This document shows positions 24,458-31,812 of a stretch of 64,000 nt of DNA, piece by piece. The DNA is from Miltoncostaea sp036826475 (lineage in GTDB: Bacteria; Actinomycetota; Thermoleophilia; Miltoncostaeales; Miltoncostaeaceae): NCBI GenBank assembly GCA_036826475.1, contig DAISWG010000015.1, positions 1 through 64,000 of the forward strand. The letters are read 5' to 3'. Within the stretch, counting starts at the first letter, position 1, and each line of letters begins with the position of its first letter. The notes below the pieces were generated by a model. That model worked only from the letters and a program-made list of their open reading frames with translations. It was not told where the DNA came from and ran no database searches. The translations under genes and the position numbers were made by a program.

Positions 24458-25155
24458 GCCGCGAGAACCTGGTCCTCGGCGATGGCGTCCGCATCGGCGA
24501 GGACGTCGAGATCGGCGCGAACGTCGTGATCCACGACGGCACCGTGCTCGGCGACGGCGTGGTGGTCCAGGACAACGTGGTGCTGGGCAAGCAGCCGAAG
24601 CTCTCGAAGCGCTCCACCAGCGCGAAGAAGGAGCCCCTCGCGCCCCTCGAGGTCGGTGCGGGGTCCGCGATCTGCAGCGGCGCGGTGGTCTACGCCGGCA
24701 CCGTGCTGGGCCCGGACGTGATCATCGGCGACCAGGCGTCGGTGCGGGAGCGCTGCACCCTGGGTGAGGGCGTGGTGGTCGGCCGCGGGGTGTGCGTCGA
24801 GAACGACGTGCCGATCGGGGCGTTCACCAAGATCCAGTCCAACTCGTACATCACCGCCTACTCCGAGCTGGAGGACCACGTCTTCATCGCGCCGTGCGTG
24901 ACGACGACGAACGACAACTTCATGGGCCGCACGGACGCCCGCCACGCCCTGATCAAGGGCGCGATCATCCGCCGCGGCGCCCGCGTGGGCGGCGGGGTGG
25001 TGATCCTGCCCGGCATCGAGATCGGCGCGGAGGCCTTCGTCGCCGCCGGCGCGCTGGTCACCCGCGACGTCCCCGCCGGCAAGCTGGTGGCGGGCCTGCC
25101 CGCCCAGGTGTGGCGCGACGTCCCCCCGGAGGAGATGGTCGGCCGCGAGACGTAG
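24454..25155 (+). CDS. Left-handed beta-helix N-acetyltransferase (WbpD-like)
   Basis: A 233-residue hexapeptide-repeat acyltransferase. Many turns of the [LIV]-G-x4 pattern are visible (VLGDGVRIGEDVEIGANVVI, GAIIRRGARVGGGVVILPGI). The C-terminal VAAGALVTRDVPAGKLVAGLPA is the usual CoA-binding and capping region of sugar O/N-acetyltransferases. In context it would acetylate a 3-amino-3-deoxy uronic acid nucleotide sugar. It has an internal loop (KQPKLSKRSTSAKKEPLAP) as in WbpD homologues. GTGA overlap with the gene before. Confidence 0.82.
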   Translation: MSRENLVLGDGVRIGEDVEIGANVVIHDGTVLGDGVVVQDNVVLGKQPKLSKRSTSAKKEPLAPLEVGAGSAICSGAVVYAGTVLGPDVIIGDQASVRERCTLGEGVVVGRGVCVENDVPIGAFTKIQSNSYITAYSELEDHVFIAPCVTTTNDNFMGRTDARHALIKGAIIRRGARVGGGVVILPGIEIGAEAFVAAGALVTRDVPAGKLVAGLPAQVWRDVPPEEMVGRET

Positions 25156-25195
25156 ACGCCGCCGCCTGACGCTCGAGGCGCCCGACGGGACGGTC

Positions 25196-25654
25196 GTGGT
25201 GCGGGACCTCGGCGCCCCCGGCGCGCGGCTGCTGGAGATCGACCTCCCCGACGGGACCCGGGTGAAGGTGGCCGAGCACCTCTGCGGCTGGACCCCCGCC
25301 GCCGACCCCGACGGCCCCCTGTGGCCCACCATGGCCGACGCCCTCGCCGCCCTGAGCGGCCGCACCCGCGACGGCGAGGCCTGGATCTCGGTGCTCGAGG
25401 AGTTCGCGGCGAGCCCCGCCAACCCCGGCGGGGAGATCCTGCCGGCCGAGGAGGACGCCCGCCTCGCCGCGCTGCTGGTCGCGTCGCCGGCCATCCACGT
25501 CGACGGCCCCCGCGCCCACCACTCCGGCGGCTGGTACATGTTCATCGGCGGACTGCCGTTCGCCGGATGGGTGATGGAGTACGGGGACACGCCGGCCGAG
25601 GCGGCACGGGCGGCGCTCGACCGCGCGGAGCGCCTGCTGGAGCTCGGGGGGTAG
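25196..25654 (+). CDS. Hypothetical protein
   Basis: 152 residues, acidic, no signal peptide or membrane segment. A beta-rich N-terminus (ARLLEIDLPDGTRVKVAEHLCGW) is followed by helices and a Trp/His-rich central part (IHVDGPRAHHSGGWYMFIGGLPFAGWVMEYGD). I do not recognise the family. The start is uncertain: two adjacent GTG codons at 25196 and 25199, with the frame open further upstream without a good start. Codon use matches its neighbours, so it is probably a real gene. Confidence 0.5.
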   Translation: MVRDLGAPGARLLEIDLPDGTRVKVAEHLCGWTPAADPDGPLWPTMADALAALSGRTRDGEAWISVLEEFAASPANPGGEILPAEEDARLAALLVASPAIHVDGPRAHHSGGWYMFIGGLPFAGWVMEYGDTPAEAARAALDRAERLLELGG

Positions 25655-25680
25655 TGCCCCCGGGCCGGGAACTCAGGGGG

Positions 25681-25686
25681 TAGGCT
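25681..25686 (+). promoter_or_regulatory. Putative -10 of the VOC gene
   Basis: TAGGCT ends 6 nt before ATG 25693 with no ribosome binding site; probably leaderless. Confidence 0.5.
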
Positions 25687-25692
25687 CGACCG

Positions 25693-26070
25693 ATGTTCCG
25701 CCTCCAGCATGTGGCCGTGACGTTCCCCGAGGGCCGGGCCGACGCCATCCGCGGGTTCTACGCCGGGGTGCTCGGCATCCCGGAGATGTCGGTGCCCGAG
25801 GAGGTCGCGCACCTCGGCTGGGTGTGGTTCGCGACCGCCGACGACGGCGTGGAGCTGCACTTCATCCCCCACGCGATCGACCCCGACCCGGCGCGGGCGC
25901 ACCACTTCTGCCTGCAGGTGGACGACCTCGACGCCCTGCGCGGGCGCTTGGTGGCGGCCGGGGCGGAGGTCCGCGACGCGGGCGCCCGTATCCAGGGGCG
26001 CGACCGCGCCTTCGTGCGCGACCCGGTGGGGAACCTCGTCGAGCTGGTGGAGATACCCGCCGGCCCCTGA
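25693..26070 (+). CDS. VOC-family (glyoxalase/dioxygenase fold) protein
   Basis: A 125-residue vicinal-oxygen-chelate domain. FRLQHVAVTF gives the first metal-site His, GVELHFIP the second, HHFCLQVDD the next and NLVELVEI the final Glu. The RDPVGNLVEL ending is typical of glyoxalase-like proteins. Small single-domain members include epimerases, lyases and resistance proteins, so the reaction is not assigned. Short gap to a convergent SpoIVB-like gene. Confidence 0.8.
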   Translation: MFRLQHVAVTFPEGRADAIRGFYAGVLGIPEMSVPEEVAHLGWVWFATADDGVELHFIPHAIDPDPARAHHFCLQVDDLDALRGRLVAAGAEVRDAGARIQGRDRAFVRDPVGNLVELVEIPAGP

Positions 26071-26077
26071 GGGCTCG

Positions 26078-27760
26078 CTAGCGCACGATCACCCGGGCGG
26101 TGGCGCGGCCCCCGTAGATCACCCACGGCACGCCGGCGGTGGTGCCGGCCGTGGGATCGGTGTCGTCCTCGTCCGCGCCCAGCAGCCGGACGGCGTCGTT
26201 GCGGTCGTCGGTCGCGCGGCGCAGCGCGCGGACCACCCGCTGCGTCGGGGTGCCGGACTGGCGGGCGGCGAAGCGGCCGGCGGCCATCACGGCGGCGCGG
26301 CGGGCGGGCAGGCCGCCGCCCAGGCCCAGCTGCTGCGTGAGGTCGGCGGGGAGCGAGTCGAAGCCGCCGGACGATTTCGGGACGATGCGGATCGCGGCGC
26401 GCCCCGGGAACAGGGTGCCGGGGATGCGGACCGGCACGCGGATGGTCCGCTGCGCCGCCCGCCACGGCTGGATGCGCAGGAACAGCACCGCCCTGCCGCC
26501 CGCCGCGACGCGCCGGGGGGCGATGCGGGCGCCGACGATCCGCGCCGCCCGGACCGTCGTCTCCAGGCGCTCGTCGATGGTGATCGCCGAGATGGGGAGC
26601 CGCTTGACGCCGTTCTGCAGCATGATCGACGCGATCCGCGCGGCCGTGCCGCTCGCGAGGGTGACCACGTCGCCCTCCGCGGCGTACAGGTTGCGGTAGA
26701 CGAACGGGGTCTTGAGCGCCGGGCTCTCGATCCGGACGCGCAGCGACATGGTGCCGCGCGCGAGGCCGTCGGTGGTGCGGATGGCGGGCTCGTCCTGCAG
26801 CAGCGCCGCGATGATCGGCGCGGTGCGGTCGTCCGGGGCGATCGTGGTGCGAACCGTGCTGGTGGTGCCGCGCGAGACGTTCTGCGCGGTCGCCGTGCCC
26901 GCGATCCCCTCCACCGGTCCCAGGCGGCCGGTGATGCCGTCGGTGCGGTCGCCGACGATCATGCCCTGCAGGTTGCCGGGCTCCGCGAGCTTGTAGCTCG
27001 ACCCGGTGATGGGGGCGGCGATCGTCTGGAACACGTAGGCGTCGCCCATCAGGAACCGGGTGGGGCCCGCCCCCGTGAACGGGTGGCCGAACCCGAGGAC
27101 CGTGGGGCCGTCGACGTAGGTCACGGTGCCGACCGCGCCGAGCACCAGGTCGCCGCCGGAGAGCAGCGCCGTGACCGATGCGCCCGGCACGAGCGGCACG
27201 GGGGGCCGCATCGTCCGCGGCCCGATGGAGTCGAGGCGCACGCCGGAGCGGGCGAGCTCGGCCGACAACGGTCCCACCAGCGGGCGCGACGCGCCGGCGA
27301 TCGTCCATCGCTCCAGCGGGTAGAGGGCCCGGCGGCCCGGGTCGCGGCGCTCGGCCGCGCGGGCGGCGGCGCGGTCGCGGACCAGACGCAGGGGCTTCGC
27401 CGGCCCCGCCGCCGGGACGCGCTCGTTGGCGCGCAGCCCCGCGTCGGAGTCGATCATCTGCTCGATGGGGGTCACGCCCACGATGACGTTGGCCTGGTCG
27501 CCGCTGCCGTAGGCCACCGCGCCCATCACGCGCGCGACGCCGTCGGCGCCGGTCACGTACACGGGGCTGCCGCTCATGCCCTCCGCCACGCCGCCGGTCG
27601 CGTCGATGAGCGGCCCCTCGGCGCGCACCAGGATCAGCGCGCCGCCGGGCGCGTCGGAGGAGTGCTGCACATCGAGCACCGTGACCGGGAACGTCACGAT
27701 GTCGGTCCCCCGCACCACCGTGCGCGCCTGCCCGACCATCCCCGCCTGCACCTGCGACAA
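26078..27760 (-). CDS. SpoIVB-like S55 peptidase (intact reading frame; 5' end displaced)
   Basis: The open frame from TTG 27760 gives 560 residues. The first 130 resemble the S55 (SpoIVB) serine peptidase domain: SQVQAGMVGQARTVVRGTDI, then GGVAEGMSGSPVYV with the nucleophile Ser, then GAVAYGSGDQANVIVGVTPIEQM. The remaining 400 residues are beta-rich, of unknown type. The frame as given lacks a signal peptide, but the sequence just upstream encodes one in the same frame without a start codon; see 27761-27984. In Bacillus SpoIVB activates a sporulation sigma factor; here a general envelope role is more likely. It follows the SpoIID-like gene in an operon. Confidence 0.75.
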   Translation of the reverse strand: MSQVQAGMVGQARTVVRGTDIVTFPVTVLDVQHSSDAPGGALILVRAEGPLIDATGGVAEGMSGSPVYVTGADGVARVMGAVAYGSGDQANVIVGVTPIEQMIDSDAGLRANERVPAAGPAKPLRLVRDRAAARAAERRDPGRRALYPLERWTIAGASRPLVGPLSAELARSGVRLDSIGPRTMRPPVPLVPGASVTALLSGGDLVLGAVGTVTYVDGPTVLGFGHPFTGAGPTRFLMGDAYVFQTIAAPITGSSYKLAEPGNLQGMIVGDRTDGITGRLGPVEGIAGTATAQNVSRGTTSTVRTTIAPDDRTAPIIAALLQDEPAIRTTDGLARGTMSLRVRIESPALKTPFVYRNLYAAEGDVVTLASGTAARIASIMLQNGVKRLPISAITIDERLETTVRAARIVGARIAPRRVAAGGRAVLFLRIQPWRAAQRTIRVPVRIPGTLFPGRAAIRIVPKSSGGFDSLPADLTQQLGLGGGLPARRAAVMAAGRFAARQSGTPTQRVVRALRRATDDRNDAVRLLGADEDDTDPTAGTTAGVPWVIYGGRATARVIVR

Positions 27761-27984
27761 CGGCAGAATCGGGTCGGCCGCCGCGGCCGTGCCGGCCGCG
27801 GCGAGGGCCCCCGCGGCGGCGGGCGCCGCCGCGGGGGCGATCGCGGCGCGGCGCCCCCCCCGCCCCGCGCCGCCCCCTGCCCCACCGGCGGACCCGGGTC
27901 GCCCGCCGCGGCCGTGCCGGCGGTCGCGAGGCCCCCGGCGGCGGCGGTCGCCCCGGGGGCGGCGATGGCGGCGCGCCGCCTCAC
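27761..27984 (-). other. Duplicated signal-peptide coding segment with apparent frameshift
   Basis: On the minus strand, GTG at 27984 overlaps the SpoIID stop in the usual GTGA fashion and starts RRRAIAAPGATAAAGG, a signal peptide. A second, imperfect copy (RRAAIAPAAAPAAAGA) lies downstream at about 27776-27855, in frame with the SpoIVB-like protein. The two copies are in different frames. A run of eight C at 27854-27861 lies between them, and one more base there would join the frames. So this is the true 5' end of the peptidase gene, with an indel, a sequencing error in the homopolymer, or slippage. Confidence 0.65.
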
Positions 27985-29255
27985 CGGCCCGCCGCGCCCG
28001 CGCCGTTGGGGCGGACGCTGAACCACGTGTCGCGCAGGCCGAGCTCGCCCCGCATCGTCCATCCGCTGAACGTCGCCGTCCGCCCCGTCGCGGTGGTCAC
28101 CGTCGCCTGCACCACCCGGGGCGAGGCGCCGCGCCGCACCACATCGACCGACGTCACCGGGGCGCCCAGACCGAGCAGCTCGCCGAGCCGCCGCGCGCTG
28201 AACGTGGGCGGGTCCGGCCAGACGTGGAACGGGCTGATCTTGTCGAAGGGATCCGGCACGCTCTTCAGGTAGGGCCGCGCTCCGCTCCCCCCGAAGACGT
28301 TCTGGACGTCCTCGGTCCGCCCGCCGGACGTGGAGAAGAAGTAGGCGGTGATGACGGCGCCATCGTATGTCAGCACGGTGCCGCGGGTCTGTCGCACCGC
28401 CCGGTTCGACCGCGGATCCTCGGCGTCGACGCCCCCGTAGACCTGGCTGCGCTGGTCGTCGAACACGTCGTAGGTGCTGGTCGGGGTCATGGTGGAGAGC
28501 ACGTAGCTGCGCGCGGCGATGGCCTGGGCGGCGAGTGCGGCGGGCGCGTCGTCGCCCCAGCTCGACGGCATCTCGCGCGGGACGACCCCCCGGAGGTAGC
28601 TCTCCATGTCCACCACGTTCACCAGGTCGAAGCGGCCGCCGGACGGCACCGCCCGGATTCCGCCGCGGTACCGCCGGGCCGCCTCCGGCTGGGTGGGGCC
28701 CCACGCCACCCAGCCGCCCTTCGCCCGCGACTGGAAGCGCACCGGCCCCGCGACGACCGCGACCACGCTGCGCCCGCGCCGGACGGCGAGCGTGCCGTCG
28801 GCGCGCGCCTGGAGCATGTAGGTGACACCGGTGCGAAGCGGCGTGACGTTGCGGCCGCCGGCCCGACGGCCGAGCAGCCGCCACCGCTGCGGGCTCCAGA
28901 ACCGGGCCTCCCGCAGGCCGGTGGAGAGCAGCACCCGGACGCCGCGGTTCCGCGCCGTGCCGAACCTCACCCCCGTGAAGTAGGCCGCCAGGATGCGCCG
29001 GGCGCTCCACCCCGCCAGCGCGCGGCCGCGCGCGCCGTACTGCGACATGCCGATCCCGTGACCGAAGCCGCGCCCCACGAACGTGAACGAGGCGGGTGCG
29101 GCGGGTGCGCTCGGGGCGGCCGGTGCGGGGGCCGTGGCGGGCGGGGGCGCCTGCCCCTGCCCGGACGCGGTGGCGCCGCCGGCGGCCAGCGCCGCGGCGG
29201 CGAGGAGCGCCGGCGGCAGCAGGCGGCGCGGGGTCATGGCACGGGGATTCGGCAC
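27981..29255 (-). CDS. SpoIID/LytB-domain secreted protein
   Basis: A 424-residue exported protein with a SpoIID domain, the fold of the lytic transglycosylase that trims septal peptidoglycan in sporulating Bacillus. The signal peptide is followed by a Pro/Ala linker and FTFVGRGFGHGIGMSQYGARG, the most conserved SpoIID motif. VVDMESYLRGVVPREMPSSW, with the Glu expected for catalysis, and AAQAIAARSYVL, VYGG and AYFFSTSGGRTED follow. GTG 29255 or ATG 29237 could start it; the first is 12 nt from a -10. The gene heads a two-gene unit with the S55 peptidase. Confidence 0.85.
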   Translation of the reverse strand: MPNPRAMTPRRLLPPALLAAAALAAGGATASGQGQAPPPATAPAPAAPSAPAAPASFTFVGRGFGHGIGMSQYGARGRALAGWSARRILAAYFTGVRFGTARNRGVRVLLSTGLREARFWSPQRWRLLGRRAGGRNVTPLRTGVTYMLQARADGTLAVRRGRSVVAVVAGPVRFQSRAKGGWVAWGPTQPEAARRYRGGIRAVPSGGRFDLVNVVDMESYLRGVVPREMPSSWGDDAPAALAAQAIAARSYVLSTMTPTSTYDVFDDQRSQVYGGVDAEDPRSNRAVRQTRGTVLTYDGAVITAYFFSTSGGRTEDVQNVFGGSGARPYLKSVPDPFDKISPFHVWPDPPTFSARRLGELLGLGAPVTSVDVVRRGASPRVVQATVTTATGRTATFSGWTMRGELGLRDTWFSVRPNGAGAAGR

Positions 29256-29267
29256 GGGGTGCGGGGC

Positions 29268-29277
29268 ACGTTAGCCT
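29268..29277. promoter_or_regulatory. Back-to-back -10 elements, SpoIID(-) and 29285(+)
   Basis: ACGTTAGCCT contains TAACGT on the minus strand (29273-29268) and TAGCCT on the plus strand (29272-29277), sharing two base pairs. The plus hexamer ends 7 nt before GTG 29285. Confidence 0.45.
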
Positions 29278-29284
29278 GCGGCCC

Positions 29285-29653
29285 GTGTCGCGCGAACCTC
29301 ATCCGGTGGCCGGGGAGGCGGGGATCGGGGAGTGGATCCGGCCGGACGTCGGCGCGCGGATCCGCCAGATGGTGGTCCACGGACCGTTCGTGGTGCAGCG
29401 GCGCGAGGACCTGGGCGGCGGCGCGTGCCTGCTGACGCGGCACCGCACCGCCCACGTCACGACCTTCGTGGTCGAGGGCTACTCGCTGCGCTCGGAGATC
29501 GGCCTGCCGTGCCACGTCGTGCACCTTCGCGACGAGGCGGACGGGGCCTCCTACGTCGTGGACACGGGCCTGTGCGGGCCGGGGCTCCCCTCCGACGCGT
29601 TCACGTCCTCCAGCGCTTCACCCCCGACGTCATCGTCACCATCCGCCGCTTGA
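29285..29653 (+). CDS. Hypothetical protein
   Basis: 122 residues. The N-terminal two thirds look like a compact beta-rich cytoplasmic domain (WIRPDVGARIRQMVVHGPFVV, HRTAHVTTFVVEGYSLRSEIG, CHVVHLRDEADGASYVVD). The end is a low-complexity Ser/Pro tail that overlaps the 3' end of the convergent gene by 53 bp, which may mean the true C-terminus was altered. Start fixed by the leaderless -10. No family recognised. Confidence 0.5.
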   Translation: MSREPHPVAGEAGIGEWIRPDVGARIRQMVVHGPFVVQRREDLGGGACLLTRHRTAHVTTFVVEGYSLRSEIGLPCHVVHLRDEADGASYVVDTGLCGPGLPSDAFTSSSASPPTSSSPSAA

Positions 29654-30029
29654 TCCCCCACGGGATCAGGGAATAGGCCGGGGCGAACGCGACCCGCCAG
29701 AACGCGCCCGCACCGACGTGCGGCGCCGGGGCCTTCGCCACCGGGCCGAGGCGCCGCATCGTCCGCTCGAACAGGGCGCGCTCGCCGGAGGTGCGCATCC
29801 GGCGCGGCAGCGCCGGCTTCGGCGGCACCTTCGCGGGGCGCGCCCCGGGGCGCAGGCCGGGGGTGCCGGCCTTGGCGAGACCGTCGGCCACCGCGTTCTC
29901 GCCCGCCTTGCGGGCGGTGGAGCCGGGCGGGGCCGGGGGTGCGGCGGGCAGGCCGCCGCGCCCGTGGTGGGCGACCTTGTCGTGCCCGAAGTACTCCCGC
30001 AGGTGCTCCGGGACCTCGTGCGCGCTCAC
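29601..30029 (-). CDS. Hypothetical basic protein after the flavoprotein
   Basis: 142 residues, Arg/Lys/Pro-rich. The start (SAHEVPEHLREYFGHDKVAHHG) is ordered-looking, the middle is a Pro/Ala linker, and the end (MRTSGERALFERTMRRLGPVAK, FAPAYSLIPWGIKRRMVTMTSG) is amphipathic and may touch membrane. It is coupled to the flavoprotein by a GTGA overlap, so it may be a dedicated partner. No family recognised. Confidence 0.55.
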   Translation of the reverse strand: MSAHEVPEHLREYFGHDKVAHHGRGGLPAAPPAPPGSTARKAGENAVADGLAKAGTPGLRPGARPAKVPPKPALPRRMRTSGERALFERTMRRLGPVAKAPAPHVGAGAFWRVAFAPAYSLIPWGIKRRMVTMTSGVKRWRT

Positions 30030-31360
30030 AGCTGGGCCATCCCGTTCAGCGCGGCCACCGACAGCGGCTCGTACAGGGCGCCGATCGGCGGGCTGTACAC
30101 GTTCTCCATGAACGCCAGATCCTCGAGCGTGGCGCCGCGCTTCAGCGCGAAGGCCAGGAAGTCGGCGCGCTCCTTGATGCCCTCGCCGCCCACGAACTGG
30201 CCGCCGATGAGCCTGCCGGTGCCGGGCTCCGCCAGCAGCTTCACCCGCACCTGCTGGACGCCCGGGAAGTAGCGGGCCCTGCTGATGCCGTTGGCCGCGC
30301 CCACGACGTAGGGGATGCCGAGCGACTGGGCCAGGTGCTCGCCCAGGCTCGCCCCGCCGATCTGGACCTGCCCGCCGACCATCCCCCACGGGATGTTCAC
30401 CGGGTCGTAGCGGCGGTCGCCGCCGCCCGCGTTGGCGCCGGCCACGCGGCCCTGCTGCATCGCGTGCGAGCCGGTGAGCCCCTGGACGGCGATGCCGGTG
30501 CGGTTCTGCGGCACCTCGACCACGTCCCCCGCGGCGTACACGCCCGCCATCGAGGTCTCCATCCGCTCGTTCACCACCAGCGCGCCGGTGGAGCCGACCT
30601 TCAGGCCCATCGACCGGGCGATGGTGGTCTCCGGCTCCTTGTGGGTGGAGATGACGCAGATGTCGGCGTCGATGACGCCCTCGCTGGTGTCGACCCCGGT
30701 GAGCCTGCCGCCCGAGCCCACGAAGCCGTTGAGGCCGACGCCGAAGTGCAGGTGGCACCCGAGCTCCTTCAGGCTCTCCTGCACCGGCTCGGCGATCTCG
30801 GGATCGGCGATCTGGGCGAGCAGCCAGGCGTTCTCGTCGACCAGGTGGGTCTCGATGCCGCGGTGCGCGAGGGCGGTGAGCATCTCCACGCCGAGCGGCC
30901 CGGCCTCGAGCACGACGGCCTTCTTCACGTCGTCGAGCGTCTGGTTGAGCTCGATCCCGCGCCGGATGTTCTTGACGAAGGTGAGGCCCTCGAGGTCGTT
31001 CCCGGGCACGTCCGGGAGCGTGTAGTTCCAGCCGGTGCAGACGATGAGCTTGTCCCACGGCACCACGTCGCCGTTGGCGGTGATGGTGCGGTTGGCGGTG
31101 TCCACCGCCGTCACGACCGTCTGCGTCCGCAGGTCGATGCCCGCCTCGGCGTAGTTCTCCGGGCCGGCCAGGAAGAGGCGCTCGAAGTCGGGGATCTCGC
31201 GGCCGAGGACGTACGGGATGCCGCACGGGGAGTACGCCACGTCCTCGTACTCGGTGCAGACGACCACGGTCGCGTCGGGGTCGGTGCGCTTTGCCATCGA
31301 GCCGGCGCTGATGCCCGCGGCCCCTCCCCCGATCACGCAGATGCGCTGGCCCATCGTCAT
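30026..31360 (-). CDS. CoA-disulfide reductase/NADH oxidase-like flavoprotein
   Basis: A 444-residue FAD-NAD(P)H disulfide oxidoreductase of the CoADR/Nox group. The FAD motif ICVIGGGAAGISAG opens the protein. Cys46 in DVAYSPCGIPYVLG is the single redox Cys of this family. A second nucleotide fold appears at VVLEAGPLGVEM, where the usual GGG/GGY is replaced by AGP, and the FAD-binding TSMAGVYAAGDV and C-terminal FLAFALKRGATLEDLAF dimer domain are intact. It may reduce CoA-disulfide, persulfides or oxygen. It is preceded by an OsmC-type thiol protein in the same operon. ATG 31360 has a GAGGGGAG site. Confidence 0.82.
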   Translation of the reverse strand: MTMGQRICVIGGGAAGISAGSMAKRTDPDATVVVCTEYEDVAYSPCGIPYVLGREIPDFERLFLAGPENYAEAGIDLRTQTVVTAVDTANRTITANGDVVPWDKLIVCTGWNYTLPDVPGNDLEGLTFVKNIRRGIELNQTLDDVKKAVVLEAGPLGVEMLTALAHRGIETHLVDENAWLLAQIADPEIAEPVQESLKELGCHLHFGVGLNGFVGSGGRLTGVDTSEGVIDADICVISTHKEPETTIARSMGLKVGSTGALVVNERMETSMAGVYAAGDVVEVPQNRTGIAVQGLTGSHAMQQGRVAGANAGGGDRRYDPVNIPWGMVGGQVQIGGASLGEHLAQSLGIPYVVGAANGISRARYFPGVQQVRVKLLAEPGTGRLIGGQFVGGEGIKERADFLAFALKRGATLEDLAFMENVYSPPIGALYEPLSVAALNGMAQL

Positions 31361-31812
31361 GCTCCCCTCTCGGCGTTCGTCGTCGCCCCCTGATCCGGCG
31401 CACCCAGGTGGTACCGGATCTCGGGCGGGTTCCTGATCGTGTTCGTGACCCAGCAGTACCGGGAGGCGAGCTCGACCACGGGGTCGAGCTCCTCCGCGGG
31501 GGTGGACGATTCCACCCACAGGTCGTACGCGCCGTGGCGGGGCTCGCCGACGGCGCGGTACGGCCGCACGTGCACCTTCACGTCGTCCAGGCGGACGCGG
31601 CGCTTCCCCGCGGCCCACGCGATCGCGATGCACATGCACGACGCCAGCGCGATCACGATCATCTCGGTCGGCATGGGGCCGGTGTCCTCGCCGCCGAACT
31701 CCGGCGGCTCGTCCACCCGCACCGTGTGCCCGCGGCCGGAGACGTCGGCGGACATCCCGCCGCGCCACTCGGCCGTCCACACCGCGTAGTCGTGCGACTC
31801 GTCGATGGGCAT
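31357..31812 (-). CDS. OsmC/Ohr-family protein
   Basis: A 151-residue OsmC-fold thiol peroxidase-like protein. The two reactive Cys lie in ASCMCIAIAWAAG and ASRYCWVTNTIRNPP, matching the family pattern. An N-terminal strand region (YAVWTAEWRGGMSADVSGRGHTVRVDEP) precedes PPEFGGEDTGPMPTEM, the usual substrate-loop segment. Such proteins reduce organic hydroperoxides using lipoyl or other dithiols. Its ATGA overlap with the flavoprotein gene suggests that flavoprotein as its reductant. Confidence 0.83.
   Translation of the reverse strand: MPIDESHDYAVWTAEWRGGMSADVSGRGHTVRVDEPPEFGGEDTGPMPTEMIVIALASCMCIAIAWAAGKRRVRLDDVKVHVRPYRAVGEPRHGAYDLWVESSTPAEELDPVVELASRYCWVTNTIRNPPEIRYHLGAPDQGATTNAERGA

Noticed and set aside
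29096..29284. N-terminal extension of the 29285 protein upstream to 29096
   Set aside because: It would run through the divergent SpoIID gene and is Arg/Ala/Pro-rich shadow sequence; the leaderless -10 supports GTG 29285.
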